Part shown: one piece after another, positions 34,464-47,925 of the stretch
Position numbering within the stretch: the stretch's first letter is position 1
Layout of the letters: every line of letters starts with the position of its first letter
Source of the DNA: Henckelia pumila
Taxonomy: Eukaryota > Streptophyta > Magnoliopsida > Lamiales > Gesneriaceae
Assembly: GCF_033568475.1 (NCBI RefSeq)
Contig: NC_133122.1
Location: 81,243,442 to 81,307,441 of the forward strand
Direction of reading: 5' to 3'
DNA: 64,000 nt
Position numbers and translations under genes: made by a program
Notes under the pieces: generated by a model
Databases searched by the model: none
What the model was told of the DNA's origin: nothing
The model's input: only the letters and a program-made list of their open reading frames with translations

Positions 34464-35938
34464 TGTAGTGGCCCGTATCCAAAACTAATGAGTAATGAGT
34501 AATTAAATCGTATAATCATGTCGGGATTAAGTGAAACATGATTAAGGAAATTCCAGAAGGGTTAACGGATTCCAGAAATGGATCCAGGACACTCGAAAAT
34601 GGCTTAGAGGGTTTCATGACTCGAGTGGGATCGGAACCACCGATCCAGGATCGGAGCCTCCGATCTTGGTGAGTTCGGAACCACATCGGAAGCAGGGAGA
34701 TCGGAACGTCCGATCAGGATCGGAGCTTCCGATGGCTGTCGATGACAGGTGTGTGGTTGCATGTGGACCGAATTGACACGTAGCGAACGAAACTTCCGAT
34801 TGGGGAACGGAGCTTCCGATCTAAACGAACGGAGCTTCCGATCGAGGAACGGAGCTTCCGATCGATGCCTATAAATATGAGGTCCGAGCTCCTCATTTCT
34901 TGCCAGTTCCGAGTTCCTCTCCTTCGCCTAGTTACTCTATTTTAGGGCTTTGGGTACTCTTATTTTAGAGTTGGAGTAGGGAATATATTTTAGTATAGTC
35001 AGACAGTGTTTGACATAGTAGCGGAGTAGTGCTCGAGGCTGTGGAGCTGCAGCAGGGGTGTGCCCCTAGTTGCGGGATAGTCGCCATCAGTGGGCTAACG
35101 ACGGACGCAGGTATATCTATGGTCTCCTTAAATTATTTAGGAGTATGCAATAGCTTAGTTAAGGCTTTTAGAGCTTATTGAATGATGCATGGGTATTTGC
35201 ATTGTAGACTTGATGATAGGCTTGGAACCTAGAGTGGGACTACTAGGACTACCTTAGAAAGGTACGTAAGTACTGACTGAGATTGCCAGCGGATATGCAT
35301 GCTTATATGTTGCATTTATGTGTTTGCATGTTATTATTGTTATGCGGCATGTGCATATCATCTTGTGCTTGTACATCTGTATACCTTTCGAGATGAGCCA
35401 GTTAGGGTTGCTCAGCCCTGTTAGGACGTTTGATATCGAGTACCCCTAGGTACTGATACCGAAAGGACTCCGTGGTCCGCGTCTGTGATTCGGGAATGAG
35501 TGGTCGCACACAGTGGTTAGCTACCCCGATGTGACGAGCTTATATCCCAGGCGCCAGTCTGAGTAGTTTGTATACAGTTATCCCAGATATGGATACCCTG
35601 TCATTTGCATGCATCATATTTGTATGTTTATCCGTGCTTTCGTATTGAGCTTAGAGCTCATGTCCAGTATTTTCTGTATATTTGGATACCCTATTCGACG
35701 GGGCAGGTGTAGGTGCAGGATTGAGCACCAGGAGTCTGGAGTAGCCAGTGACCTTGAAGACAGCAGGATTAGCTGTAGGTTTTATTTAAATTCGATTGGG
35801 TTGTATAATCGAGTTTGTTTAGCCGGTTGTATTCCGCCGGTCTTTTTGTATTTAAGACTTCCGCAGCGATTTATTTAATGCATGCTTAATTATGCTCTTA
35901 ACTCTGATTAGATAGTGGATCCGGGATGGGTCACTACA
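34464..35938 (+). repeat. D 5' LTR
   Basis: TGTAGTGGCCCG...TCACTACA with TATAAATA at about 34871. The short frame at 34714-34896 on the minus strand is only a translation of the palindrome array. Confidence 0.92.
34625..34870 (+). promoter_or_regulatory. D U3 array of CGGA...TCCG palindromes ending at the TATA box
   Basis: About eight motifs, such as GATCGGAACCACCGATCC, GATCGGAGCCTCCGATC and GAACGGAGCTTCCGATC, precede CCTATAAATATGAGG. The 3' LTR repeats the array at about 40072-40316. Function is inferred only from position and repetition. Confidence 0.6.
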
Positions 35939-38900
35939 TTTATTGGTATCAGAGCAATGCATGCAAGGGACTTAGGAAATTTATATTAAGACTTCTTGAT
36001 TATCCTTGTAGGATTGATTGAGGCCCAGCGAAAGAAGATTTGGTTCTTCATTGCCGAGGTTTGCGGCATAAGTCTTTACTATAAGGAATGCAACAGTGAT
36101 GAGAACACCAGTAGTAGCACATCGATAGATAGACTGACTGCTGTGGACAGTTCATCATTCGATGCATTGGGATGTTGATCGAAGAATATATGGATTCCAG
36201 CCAAGGAAGACTAGAAGAGAAGATCGAGTATATCGCGTCAGATACCTCTGAGGGCTTTTTGGAACGAATGGTGTTTAATAATCCATGTGGTTCCAGTCCT
36301 CGAATATTCTCCACTCGTAGTTGGAGAGATTGTCAGATAGACCTTTACCAGGGAATATTTCGAGTGCCTAAGGCATGGCAGGTTCCTAGCGTAAGGTCTG
36401 TAAACTCATGCAGAACATGGTTTTGCCGGTATGCTTGCATTGATGCTTTTGTTAGGCATACGGGAAACTTCATGTTCAAAAGCATGATTCGGATACAAGA
36501 AGAACGCTGATGGTAGATCGCGAGCAAAAGAAGTCGACCGACATACACTGACGCAGAGCATAGCTGGTTAGCTATTACGTGCCATTTCTCCGGAGTTCTT
36601 CGCGGGAGGACATGTAGAGAGACTTGGACGGGAGTATGCTTGTATCGATGCGTGTGTCGATGAGAAGCTTCGTGCTCAAGGAACGAAGACAAGATTTGAT
36701 GATTTTAAATATTGTATTGTTGTAGTTGTAAACAGTATTTCAGTTGTAATGAATCATCAGAATTTGGTTGTATCAGTTCAAGTTATTGGATGTACATTTG
36801 TTGTATTTTGAATACTGTATGTATTACATGGGATTGTAATAAAGGAAATTTTACATAACTTGAAGTAATGATACATGTTTTATTTATTCAGCAATTCGTG
36901 ATTGATTGCAAGTAATTTTATAAAGTTTGGCTTGGAATTAGTTGATTGGTAATCAACTAGGTTAGCTCATGGATTTTGGGTAAGCCAGCGGTAACGAATT
37001 GAAGTGTGGTTAGTCTAGGTGTTTTCCTAGGATTGACCTATTTAGTCATTTGACTGGATTAGTGCCATTGATGAGGTGATTCATCTGGGGGCATGGGATT
37101 ATTGATCTTGTTTTGGAATTTTGAGTTTCGTTCTAGGTGATTTCCGTAGATCAATAGCTTGATTAACCTTCATAGGTTGAGACTTCGTGATGATGGGATT
37201 TCACCGGGATACCAAGTCGAGTATATATACCGAGAGTTGTGGAATATGACCATGACTAGACATGATGGAGCGCGACCCTATGCCAATGTTACTCTGGGAG
37301 TCTTTCGTACTTTGGAGAATGTCTGGAAGCCTTCGTGCTTCAGGATTGGCGGTGGGAAGGCTACTAGTCTAGAGTTGTGGTAACAGTCACAACGGGGTAT
37401 GAATTTGGATTAGTTGCCTTGGTAGGTATCAGTGGTTTAGATATCGTCTGACTGTCGTCAGAGATATTGGCTGGTTAATTATCTGTGGTTTAGATATCGT
37501 CTGACTGTCGTCAGAGATATTACTTTGGATTTTTTCATAAGGACCAGTCTTGGAGGGATTTCCTTGACAAGTGCGTACTCTGAGCATATAGTTTTAGACT
37601 ATTGGTTACTGCTAGACTGGTGGATCTAGTCGGTGTTTGGATGCTCTGGTGATAGGGGCTAACTAGGAGTTTGGTTTGTGAACTTCCTATAACGTTTGAC
37701 TCGGGGATTAGTATTTTTTCAGCATTGATGGTTTCCTTCAGTGATAGATTATATCCGATGCTAAGGATTGTACATGACGATTTGAGGCGTGAGGATAGCG
37801 TGATTTATGCTAGTGTACACTTGGTGGTGATTTCAGGTGGAACACCGCGGCAAGTAACCTCAGTCTCGATTTGTTGCAGTCTTAGCAAGAGATATAATTA
37901 TCAGGAGTATGTTCAACAATAGTTGAAATCATTCAGACTTGTATTGCGGCTTGAGTTGAACAAATCCTTATGATCACCTTGGATGAAGATAGACAGTGGA
38001 TAGTATGTCTAGACTGGTGCAGGTTTAGCACTAGTGACTACTTGTAACTGTTGTCTGACTCTGTCAAAGATGAGCGATTGAATCAGCTGTGATTCTTTTG
38101 ATTTCAAGTATTTGGGATCTGCGGACGTGTGGCATTGAGATCATTGATAGTGATCGGCCATGGGATTTTTCATTGATCTGTGATTGTCTGATTAGAATTT
38201 GTATCGTCAGGCATAGCAAGAGCTACAGTAGATCAACTTGATTGATCAGAATATTCCAATTGGTACTGATTGGGATATAGTGAATCAAGAAGTGCTGGAA
38301 TAGTACTTAAAAATGGTATGCTATGATATAGCGATTCAAGTGCATTTAGGAAATTCTTTAGTCGCTAAGGAATCTCCAGGGATGCGGGAATCGAGACTTT
38401 TGGATTCTCCGGATCACGAAAGTGGTCATTAGTTTTCTTTTGCGATCGTAGTTGTTGGTAACGTTGCTTTGGCTACCAGTGACGGATTTTGATCTGAACA
38501 TTGCTTGGCTTTAGCAATGATTTATTCAGTTTGCGGAAAAAGGATTCAGTGATTGTTCCAGGGTTGTTAGTGAACGAATTTTGGAGACTGTTAGTCGGAA
38601 TGATCAGCTTGGGTGCTTCCAGCAGATTTCTCAAGAGTTGTTCTTGAGCGGTAATTCGACAAGTGCTTTTGGATTTCAATGAGCATTAGCATGATAGCAT
38701 TAGTTGTTTCATGGGATGAGACAACAGCTGAGACTTGTGTTCCTGAGTCTGGCAGGATTGTTGTCACCGATATCCCAGTGCGTTCTGATATGCTGTGTCA
38801 TTGAAAGGATTTGATAACGTAATTGACATCCGTATTGATAGATTCTGTACGGGATCGCGGTGAATCAGTTTGGTTATCCCCGCTAGAGAGCCAAGGGTTT

Positions 38901-39907
38901 GGTTATCTGAAACAGGATTAACCGGAATCGTTTTCGTTGATACTATCTCTAGTTCTGATATGGAAGTAAACATCTGATTGAGACTACTACTGAGGATGGT
39001 GTGGTCCATCTGGGAGTTTCAGCATGATTTTAGTAAATTTCGAGACGACGACCTCGAAGAATGCTTTTAGACAAGAAATTGTGTATAAGGATCTTATCAC
39101 AATTGGGGTTAGTAATCTTTGTTTGCTAGTTGTTGTTCTTTGGGAACATTTGTTGGCCAATGGCAGGGTGAGTACTGAAAGTACATACTATGACGCCAGG
39201 AATTGTCAGGATTTTGTTGTTACCCATGGCAGAATGACTAATGTAATCGAGTAGATGCTATCTACGATGGCGAGATTCGGATCAAGGTTTATCGCAATTA
39301 TTCTAAGGATTTCAAATGGTTAGAGTCGCGTGCAGTGGTGCGATTGCTCTGCGAGCGGGTGGCCGGTGGCTGCCATTTCTATTCGCATAAGGTACTGTTT
39401 TGGAAAATATATTTTATCCTTCGTGATAAAAAGTAACTCACACGAGTTCTTGGAAAAAGGATATCTAGGATTTGACCGAGAGTTGAATCTAGGTCGATTG
39501 TTTAGGGCTTTTCGATAACATCAAGAGATGAGATGTTACCGTTAGACCAGTGAGATACAATGTGTTGTATCTTGTTCTCTAGTTGGACTGCGATGGAGTT
39601 CGTACATATCTATAGATAACTGCTGATTAATTACTATCTTAGCAAGGGTGTCATCGCTAAGATTTGTAGGCAGTGTGACTGATTCAATGGGCAATTTGGA
39701 CCGAAGGTGCCGTGTTGTTGAGGTTATCGATGGATAACTGACGGTAGTCAATAGTGTTACACTATTTTATCAAGGATTGGGTCTGTTGAAGGTTATTCGA
39801 CCCAATATTTGGAACCGGAACTATTGCTGAATTGGACAAGTGGTTTGTACTATATTCCGAGGTTTACCTTAGATTTCGAGGATGAAATCCTTTTAAGGTG
39901 GTGGGAA
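35939..39907 (+). other. D internal region, no recognisable coding sequence
   Basis: I checked for Gag, protease, RT, RNase H and integrase motifs and saw none. The only internal repeat noted is a 37-bp sequence (GTGGTTTAGATATCGTCTGA...) present at 37432 and again at 37485. Confidence 0.7.
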
Positions 39908-41420
39908 TGTAGTGGCCCGTATCCAAAACTAATGAGTAATGAGTAATTAAATCGTATAATCATGTCGGGATTAAGTGAAACATGATTAAGGAAATTCCAG
40001 AAGGGTTAACGGATTCCAGAAATGGATCCAGGACACTCGAAAATGGCTTAGAGGGTTTCATGACTCGAGTGGGATCGGAACCACCGATCCAGGATCGGAG
40101 CCTCCGATCTTGGTGAGTTCGGAACCACATCGGAAGCAGGGAGATCGGAACGTCCGATCAGGATCGGAGCTTCCGATGGCTGTCGATGACAGGTGTGTGG
40201 TTGCATGTGGACCGAATTGACACGTAGCGAACGGAACTTCCGATCGGGGAACGGAGCTTCCGATCTAAACGAACGGAGCTTCCGATCGAGGAACGGAGCT
40301 TCCGATCGATGCCTATAAATATGAGGTCCGAGCTCCTCATTTCTTGCCAGTTCCGAGTTCCTCTCCTTTGCCTAGTTGCTCTATTTTAGGGCTTTGGGTA
40401 CTCTTATTTTAGAGTTGGAGTAGGGAATATATTTTAGTATAGTCAGACAGTGTTTGACATAGTAGCGGAGCGGTGCTCGAGTAGCGGAGCAGCGCTCGTG
40501 TAGCGGAGTAGTGCTCGAGGCTGTGGAGCTGCAGCAGGGGTGTGCCCCTAGTTGCGGGATAGTCGCCATCAGTGGGCTAATGACGGACGCAGGTATAGCT
40601 ATGGTCTCCTTAAATTATTTAGGAGCATGCAATAGCTTAGTTAAGGCTTTTAGAGCTTATTGAATGATGCATGGGTATTTGCATTGTAGACTTGATGATA
40701 GGCTTGGAACCTAGAGTGGGACTACTAGGACTACCTTAGAAAGGTACGTAAGTACTGACTGAGATTGCCAGCGGATATGCATGCTTATATGTTGCATTTA
40801 TGTGTTTGCATGTTATTATTGTTATGCGGCATGTGCATATCATCTTGTGCCTGTACATCTGTATACCTTTCGAGATGAGCCAGTTAGGGTTGCTCAGCCC
40901 TGTTAGGACGTTTGATATCGAGTACCCCTAGGTACTGATACCGGAAGGACTCCGTGGTCCGCGTCTGTGATTCGGGAATGAGTGGTCGCACACAGTGGTT
41001 AGCTACCCCGATGTGACGAGCTTATATCCCAGGCGCCAGTCTGAGTAGTTTGTATACAGTTATCCCAGATATGGATACCCTGTCATTTGCATGCATCATA
41101 TTTGTATGTTTATCCGTGCTTTCGTATTGAGCTTAGAGCTCATGTCCAGTATTTTCTGTATATTTGGATACCCTATTCGACGGGGCAGGTGTAGGTGCAG
41201 GATTGAGCACCAGGAGTCTGGAGTAGCCAGTGACCTTGAAGACAGCAGGATTAGCTGTAGGTTTTATTTAAATTCGATTGGGTTGTATAATCGAGTTTGT
41301 TTAGCCGGTTGTATTCCGCCGGTCTTTTTGTATTTAAGACTTCCGCAGCGATTTATTTAATGCATGCTTAATTATGCTCTTAACTCTGATTAGATAGTGG
41401 ATCCGGGATGGGTCACTACA
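39908..41420 (+). repeat. D 3' LTR
   Basis: Nearly identical to the 5' LTR. The difference is about 38 bp of extra GAGTAGCGGAGC-type repeat units near 40470-40510, where the 5' copy has fewer units. Confidence 0.92.
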
Positions 41421-42319
41421 TGCAAGAACCAATAGATTTGGGTTGGCGTACAGTACGGTCCCTTCATCCAAATATCCCGATCGAATCAACAACCATTGGT
41501 ATATCGAGAGTCATTCGAGATTCAATAACTATGCAATACATCTTGAAGATCAAATAGTGACATCACATGTGTTACTAAGAAACCATTTCTTAAAACACAT
41601 CATGTACTCTGGCCAGAGATTCGTCACACTAATATCTCCTCAGATCGCATAGGATATCCACACTCGCAAGTATGTGGTGAATCCTTGACAACAAAGCATC
41701 GACTCCTATATGTGTTGTAACTGTACCCAATCCCGACACCTGATGACCCCAATAGAGTCGGTAAACGAGTCAAAGCACAGTACTAGCATATAGAGTCTCA
41801 ATGATGTTTCAAGTAGTAAGGACTAATGGTGTACAACCAAAACCGCGGACTTTATCCACTCGATAAGTGATAACCACTTGGAAAGTCCGGATAGGGTAGT
41901 TCGATCATTCATCGTATGAATATCCATTTGCATGCTTCGAACATCTCTATGTTCCTTACCAATGAAACGTGGTACTCTGCATCGCAAATGCTAGTCTCAA
42001 ACTCGAGCGATCCTTATCCTTATTATCGGACGGCTCAATCGACTAGGAACAGTTTAGAATATACAGTGACTATAAGATGTGTTTCATGATAGACATCTCC
42101 ATGTTCTACCACATCTTACATACACTATAGTATATTCAAGGTCTTTATCAAAACAACAATAGTATATCACAATATAACAATATGAAGAAAGATAAAGTCA
42201 TTGCCATTAATAAAAGTGTAAATTATATTAAACAAAAGATTGTTTATACAAAGAGTCATCAAAGCCCTTAGCCACAAGTTGGGTCACCGGGCACCCACTC
42301 TTTCAATCACCCACTTGCC

Positions 42320-45300
42320 CTATAGCCAACTAGTCATACTACGTAGACCCATTGCTTCGCGATGTTTGTCAAATAATGGTCCTGGCAAGGGCTTAGTAAG
42401 TGGATCAGCGATATTGTCTGCAGAGGCCACTCTTTCGACAGTGATGTCTCCTCTTTCCACAATCTCCCGGATGATGTGGTATTTCCTCAGTACGTGTTTG
42501 GATCTTTGATGAGACCTTGGTTCCTTTTCCTAAGCAATGGCACCCGTGTTGTCACAGTACATCGGGACTGGACCAACAACTTCAGGAATGACGCCCAACT
42601 CTTGGACGAAATTCCTCATCCAAACGGCCTCTTTAGCAGCAGCTGATGCTGCAATGTATTCTGCCTCAGTGGTGGAATCCGCTGTGGTGTCCTGCTTGGA
42701 ACTCTTCCAAGAGACAGCACCGCCATTGAGCATGAATACAAATCCAGAGGTTGACTTCGAGTCATCCACGTCACTTTGGAAGCTAGAGTCGGTATAGCCT
42801 TCCAATTTTAGTTCTCTTCCTCCATATACCATGAACATATTCTTAGTCCTTCGTAAGTACTTAAGAATGTCCTTCACGGCTTTCCAATGCATTTGACCGG
42901 GATTAGCTTGATATCTGCTCGTGACACTCAGAGCAAATGCTACATCCGGTCTGGTAGATATCATCCCATACATGATATTACCTATGGCTGACACATATGG
43001 TACATGTGTCATTTTATCTATCTCTTCATCAGTCTTGGGACACATAGACTTGGATAGAGAAACTCCATGACACATGGGTAGATGTCCTCTCTTGGACCCA
43101 TCCATTGAAAACCGTTTCAATATGGTGTCGATGTAGGTTGATTGAGTGAGTCCTATCATTCTCTTAGATCTATCTCTATAGATCTGTATCCCTAGAATAT
43201 AGGATGCCTCACCCAAATCCTTCATCGAGAATCTACCTGATAACCATATCTTTGTTGACTGCAACATCCCTACGTCATTCCCAATGAGTAGGATGTCATC
43301 AACATAAAGTACAAAGAATGTCACAGCATCCTTAACTACCTTTTTGTACACGCATGGTTCCTCCGGGTTCTTGATGAAACCAAAATCCTTTATTGTTTCA
43401 TCAAATTTCTGGTTCCAACTTCTTTATGCTTGTTTTAGACCATAAATTGATCTCTGAAGCTTGCATACCTTATGCTCGCTTTTCATGGATGTGTACCCCT
43501 CAGGCTGCTTCATATAGATTTCTTCCTTAATGTCTCCATTAAGAAAATCAGTCTTCACATGCATTTGCCATATCTCATAGTCATACCAAGCAGCTATGGC
43601 AATAAGGATTCTTATGGACTTGAACATTGAAACTGGTGAAAAGGTTTCATCATAGTCAACTCCTTGTCTTTGAGTATAACCTTTTGCCACCAATCGCGCC
43701 TTGTAGGTCAATACCTTACCATCAGGCCCAAGCTTTCTCTTGTAGATCCATTTACACCCTATTGGAACAATTCCATCGGGAGGATCTACTAAAGACCAAA
43801 CTTGGTTTGTATGCATCAAATCTATTTCCGACTGCATAGCTTCTAGCCATAAATTTGAATCCGCATCAAAAATTGCTTCCTTGAAGTTTCTTGGATCACA
43901 TCCAACATCGGGTTCACCTTGATCCCCTTCAAGAAGAAGACCATATCGAATAGGAGGTCTAGAAGTCCTTTCGGATCTTCTAGGTATAGGCGTGTCCAGC
44001 AATGGTTCCTGAGGTGTAGGATCGTTATTTTGTATTTCGGGTTCTTCTCGAATTTCTTCGAGTTCCATCATCTCGCCTTTCTTATCCAATAAGAACTTCT
44101 TCTCCAAGAAGGTGGCATTCCTTGAAACAAACACCTTTGTTTCAGCAGGATAATAGAAATAATATCCGATTGAATTCTTCGGATACCCTACAAAATAACA
44201 TAAGCTGGATCGACTATCCAACTTATCTCCCACTGTCCGCTTCACGTAAGCAGGACATCCCCAAATCCTCAAGTACGAATACTTAGGAGCTTTGCCATTC
44301 CATAACTCGTATGGTGTTTTGTCCACTGCTTTAGTGCGGACGTTGTTCAACAACAATACCGCCGTTTCAAGCGCATAGCCCCAAAACAAAGGTGGAAGCT
44401 CAGTGAAGCTCATCATGGATCGAACCATGTCCAACAAAGTTCAATTACGACGCTCCGATACACCATTCAGCTGTGGTGTCATAGGAGGAGTCCACTGAGA
44501 GAGAATCCCATTCTCTTTTAGATATTCCAAAAACTCGGTACTTAAGTATTCTCCACCTCGATCCGATCGAAGTTCTTTAATACTTTTACCTAGCTTGTTT
44601 TCTACTTCAGCCTTGAATTCTTTGAACTTTTCAAATGCTTCAGACTTATATTTCATTAAATATAAATACCCATACCTAGAATAATCATCAGTAAAAGTAA
44701 TGAAGTAGGTGTGGCCATATTGAGTACCAACTCTAAATGGACCACAAACATCTGTATGGATTAAATCCAACAGATTTTGACTACGCTCAGGTTTTCCCTT
44801 AAAAGGAGATTTAGTCATTTTTCCTTTCAGGCAGGATTCACAAGTCGGTAGAGAGTTAATATCAGACATATCAAACATGCCCTCTCCCACTAGCTTGTCC
44901 ATCCTCCTTGAGGAAATATGACCTAGCCTAGCGTGCCAAAGGTTTGCCGGGATTTGGCTATCGATTTTCCTTTTGTTTGTTGTTGCCGGTTTATCAACAT
45001 AATTTATTGGAACGTCTTTTAGTTTTAAGTTATATAGATCATTTTCAAGTTGTCCATTTCCAATCAAACATTCATTCTTGTAAATATTGCAAATACCGTT
45101 CACAAAATTGCAAGAATAACCATCTCTATCAAGCATAGAAACATAAATAATGTTTTTAATCAAATCTGGAACAAATAAAACATCTCTCAAAAGTAACTTA
45201 AAACCGTTCTGCAAAATTAAATAAACATCTCCCACAGCTTTAGCTTCAACTCTGGAACCATTTCCGAGCCTCAGCTGGGTCTCACCCATTCTAAGCCTGC

Positions 45301-46234
45301 TACTTCTTGTCATCATTTGCAAATCATTGCAAATGTGAGATCCACATCCGGTATCCAATACCCAAGAAGTAGTATTAAGTGAAACATTTATTTCAATATA
45401 GAACATACCCTTCGCAATTCTCAACTGCTCTAGATATTCCTTGCAGTTACGCTTCCAATGACCGGGCTTCTTGCAGTAATGGCAAACATCCTTGGATTTT
45501 TCCATGTTTGAAGCCTTTGTCTTGTACTTCTTCTCGGGTTCGATTTTCTTGGGTGGGGCAGAACGTTTCTTACCCTTTGTACTTGGCCCCTTCTTAGCAG
45601 AAGAAGAGGAGCCCACCAAGAAAGCCGGTTTATCCTTCTTTAATGTGGATTCATATGTCACAAGCATATTGACCATCTCTTCAAGGGAGGCCTCTATCTT
45701 GTTCATATTGAAATTCACCACAAATCCGTCAAACGAAGAAGGAAGAGACAGAAGTAGTAAGTCCACGTTGAGTTCATGCTCCAACACCAAATCAAGGGTT
45801 ACCAACTTCTGTATGAGCCAAATCACTCGTACCCCATGATCACGGACCGAAGTACCTTCACGCATGCGACACGTCATTAGCTCCTTTACAGTAGCGAATC
45901 TTTCAGCCCTCGATTGAGCCCCAAAATGTTCCTTGAGTTGTACGTGAATGTCAGCAGCATTCACGGTGTCCTCAAATCGCCTCTGGAGTTCATCAGACAT
46001 CGAGGCTTGCATATAGCATTTGGCCTTGATATCATGGTCCCACCATGTATCAAGTTTGGCTAACTCTTCCGGACTTATGTCAGCTGGTGCTTCCTTCGGA
46101 GGAGATTTTTCTAACACGTAGAGCATCTTCTCCGAAGTCAAGACAATCTTCAACTTACGGAACCATTCCGTATATTTTGCGCCAGTCAACTTATTTTGTT
46201 CGAGGATCGAGAAAAGTGGATTACGCGAATTCAT
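42320..46234 (-). pseudogene. B gag-pol polyprotein, one frame with three stops
   Basis: A single 1304-codon frame starts MNSRNPLFSILEQNK (46234) and ends SMTSWL before TAG at 42320. Order: Gag (zinc knuckle CHYCKKPGHWKRNC), protease (LDTGCGSH), integrase (LWHARLGH...CESCLKGK; DVCGPF, RSDRGGEY, GVSERRN), RT, RNase H. Only stops break it: TGA at 44438-44440 (Arg expected), TAA at 43421-43423 after YGLKQA, and TAG at 42527-42529 (Gln expected). RT motif A reads QMHVKTDFLNG instead of [11 protein letters not shown], so a catalytic Asp is His. YVDD is intact. There are no frameshifts, which fits a fairly recent insertion. A start at 46264 (MSVSFQYF) is possible but lies outside the conserved Gag. 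Confidence 0.9.
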
Positions 46235-46530
46235 CTTTATGAAATACTGAAAAGAAACAGACAAATATCAGTGATTTTTTAAGCAATTTACTAAGACATA
46301 AAATAGGCGAAATTTATTTTATGAATCTCACTCCCACTATTTTAAAGATTTCACTACCCTCTAGTGAAAACGGGAAACTGTTTTCCTTAGTGAGAACATG
46401 GAGTCCAATTGACAAACTATGGTCCCGAATAATATCAGCCAACCATAATTTTCAAAAGGTAGAGCCCAATTGCTTCCAAAGCAACCTTCACGTGTTTACC
46501 TCATGTCCAATAAGGGCCCAATAATATGAC

Positions 46531-46680
46531 GCCGATTATTGTGACATGTCAAGATGACCCATCAATATTAAGTTGTGATGGACGGACGCCATGTGGATCC
46601 CCCAATAATATGAGCCGATCCCATGGGAGTTCCACCCAACTTACAACATGGCGACCGTCCATCATGTCACAATAATCGGC
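46531..46680 (-). repeat. Bipartite inverted repeat in the B leader
   Basis: GCCGATTATTGTGACATG (46531-46548) pairs perfectly with 46663-46680. Then 46576-46594 (TGATGGACGGACGCCATGT) pairs with 46646-46664 with one mismatch. This makes about 35 paired positions with a ~27-nt bulge on one side. Direct repeats CCAATAATATGA occur at about 46518, 46603 and 46713, inside and around the structure. Confidence 0.75.
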
Positions 46681-47860
46681 CCAATGTACAGCTTTTCGAC
46701 GAACGGGCCCCCCCAATAATATGAGCCGGACCGTATCCGCGGGTAGCATCTCATACATTGATCGTTGATGGAAGGTAGGAACATTTAAACAAATTTAAAT
46801 TTCCTTTATTTATCTTGATATCAATTTTCAATCATATTTAAAATGAGGGATTTTAATTATGAAAATTTGTCTCATCATTTTTAAAATTTTTGTATGCTTG
46901 CCGGATTCACACAATTTTGTCTAAAACATGCATACAACAATAATATCATATATTATATAGGATGATCGATTCCATTTCTAATCGACCTGTGGTTGCCAAT
47001 CACGAGTCTTAGTCCAATCCTAGGTAATATGCAGTATGCAATGCAATCCTATTACATTTTGCTTCAAATTTACATTTCTTCTGTCTTTATTGTCTGCTGG
47101 GCCCACCTCAATCTTCAAATCTTGATCTCCCACTAAATCTAATGTATTTACAATAAATAACAATGACAAGTAGGGGATACATTTTTAAGGGGTGGGAACG
47201 GGCCATAAACCAAGCCCACTTTTATTACATATGACAATTCATATTGGGCCATAAACCAGGCCCATTAATAAATCCAACAACAATAAAAACAAATGTAAAT
47301 TCCTAACATACACCTACAAAATTGGTCATGGCAATCGATCATCCTTATCCAATAACATTTAATTCAAAATTAATTTATTGGATAACATGCAATGGCAATT
47401 TAAATTTAAAAGGATAAAATCATATTTCATATATAAAATCTTATTTTACATACAAAATCATATTTTATCTTTTTATCAAATAAAATCATATTTTATCTAT
47501 AAAATCCAATTTTATACATAAAATCATATTTTACTCAATATTTCCATAAGATCATATCTTATCATCAATTGTACCAAAAATAATTAATTTCAAAATTCAA
47601 TTTAACGGATAAAATATTTAAATTTTCCAAAAATTCAAATTTATCCAAAAATCAATTTTAAAATTTTCGGACTCGAACAATTTGATCCGACGCCTCGTGG
47701 ACCAATCAAAAACAATTTTCGATCGGACCAAAAATAGAATTTTAACATATTAAAATTTAATTTAAAAATTAAAAAATTAATTTTTCCCGCGGGCCGCCCG
47801 GGACATTCCCGGGCTGCCCGCGCCCTAATGGGGTCTGGCCGGGCAGCCCGGCTGCCCCTA

Positions 47861-47925
47861 GGGCAGCGACGATCGCTGCCCTAGGCAGCGCCGTGCGCTG
47901 CCCTGGGCAGCGACCATCGCTGCCC
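47861..47925 (-). repeat. Three consecutive perfect hairpins in the B leader
   Basis: 47861-47881 has arms GGGCAGCGA/TCGCTGCCC, 47884-47902 has arms GGCAGCGC/GCGCTGCC, and 47905-47925 repeats the first arms. Each has a 3-nt loop, and the period is about 22 bp. They sit in a GC-rich island (47786-47938) about 110-270 nt downstream of the primer binding site in element sense. Confidence 0.85.

Larger units (their letters stand above)
34464..41420 (+). mobile_element. D: non-autonomous Ty3-type LTR element (LARD-like), innermost insertion
   Basis: LTRs of 1475 and 1513 bp (TGTAGTGGCCCG...GGGTCACTACA) flank 3969 bp of internal sequence. TGCAA is duplicated at 34459-34463 and 41421-41425. The primer binding site (TTGGTATCAGAGCA at 35943) follows the 5' LTR. 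A Ty3-style end (GATTTCGAGGATGAAATCC, then AAGGTGGTGGGAA) precedes the 3' LTR. No Gag, protease, RT or integrase motif is visible in any frame. The longest frames are about 110 codons. The LTRs differ by few bases plus one ~38-bp length difference, so the insertion is young. Confidence 0.88.
33500..42305 (-). repeat. B 3' LTR (left copy), interrupted by D
   Basis: The two pieces 33500-34463 and 41426-42305 together give about 1844 bp and match the right LTR. D and its second TGCAA copy fill the gap. Confidence 0.92.

Noticed and set aside
34714..34896. 60-codon frame with a repeating RKLRSxIGS pattern, repeated at 40158-40340
   Set aside because: It is the translation of the palindrome array in the D LTRs and is not a protein.
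37159..37922. Short frames of 74 and 83 codons inside D
   Set aside because: No retrotransposon or host motif, no mutual continuity, and lengths expected by chance in sequence of this composition.
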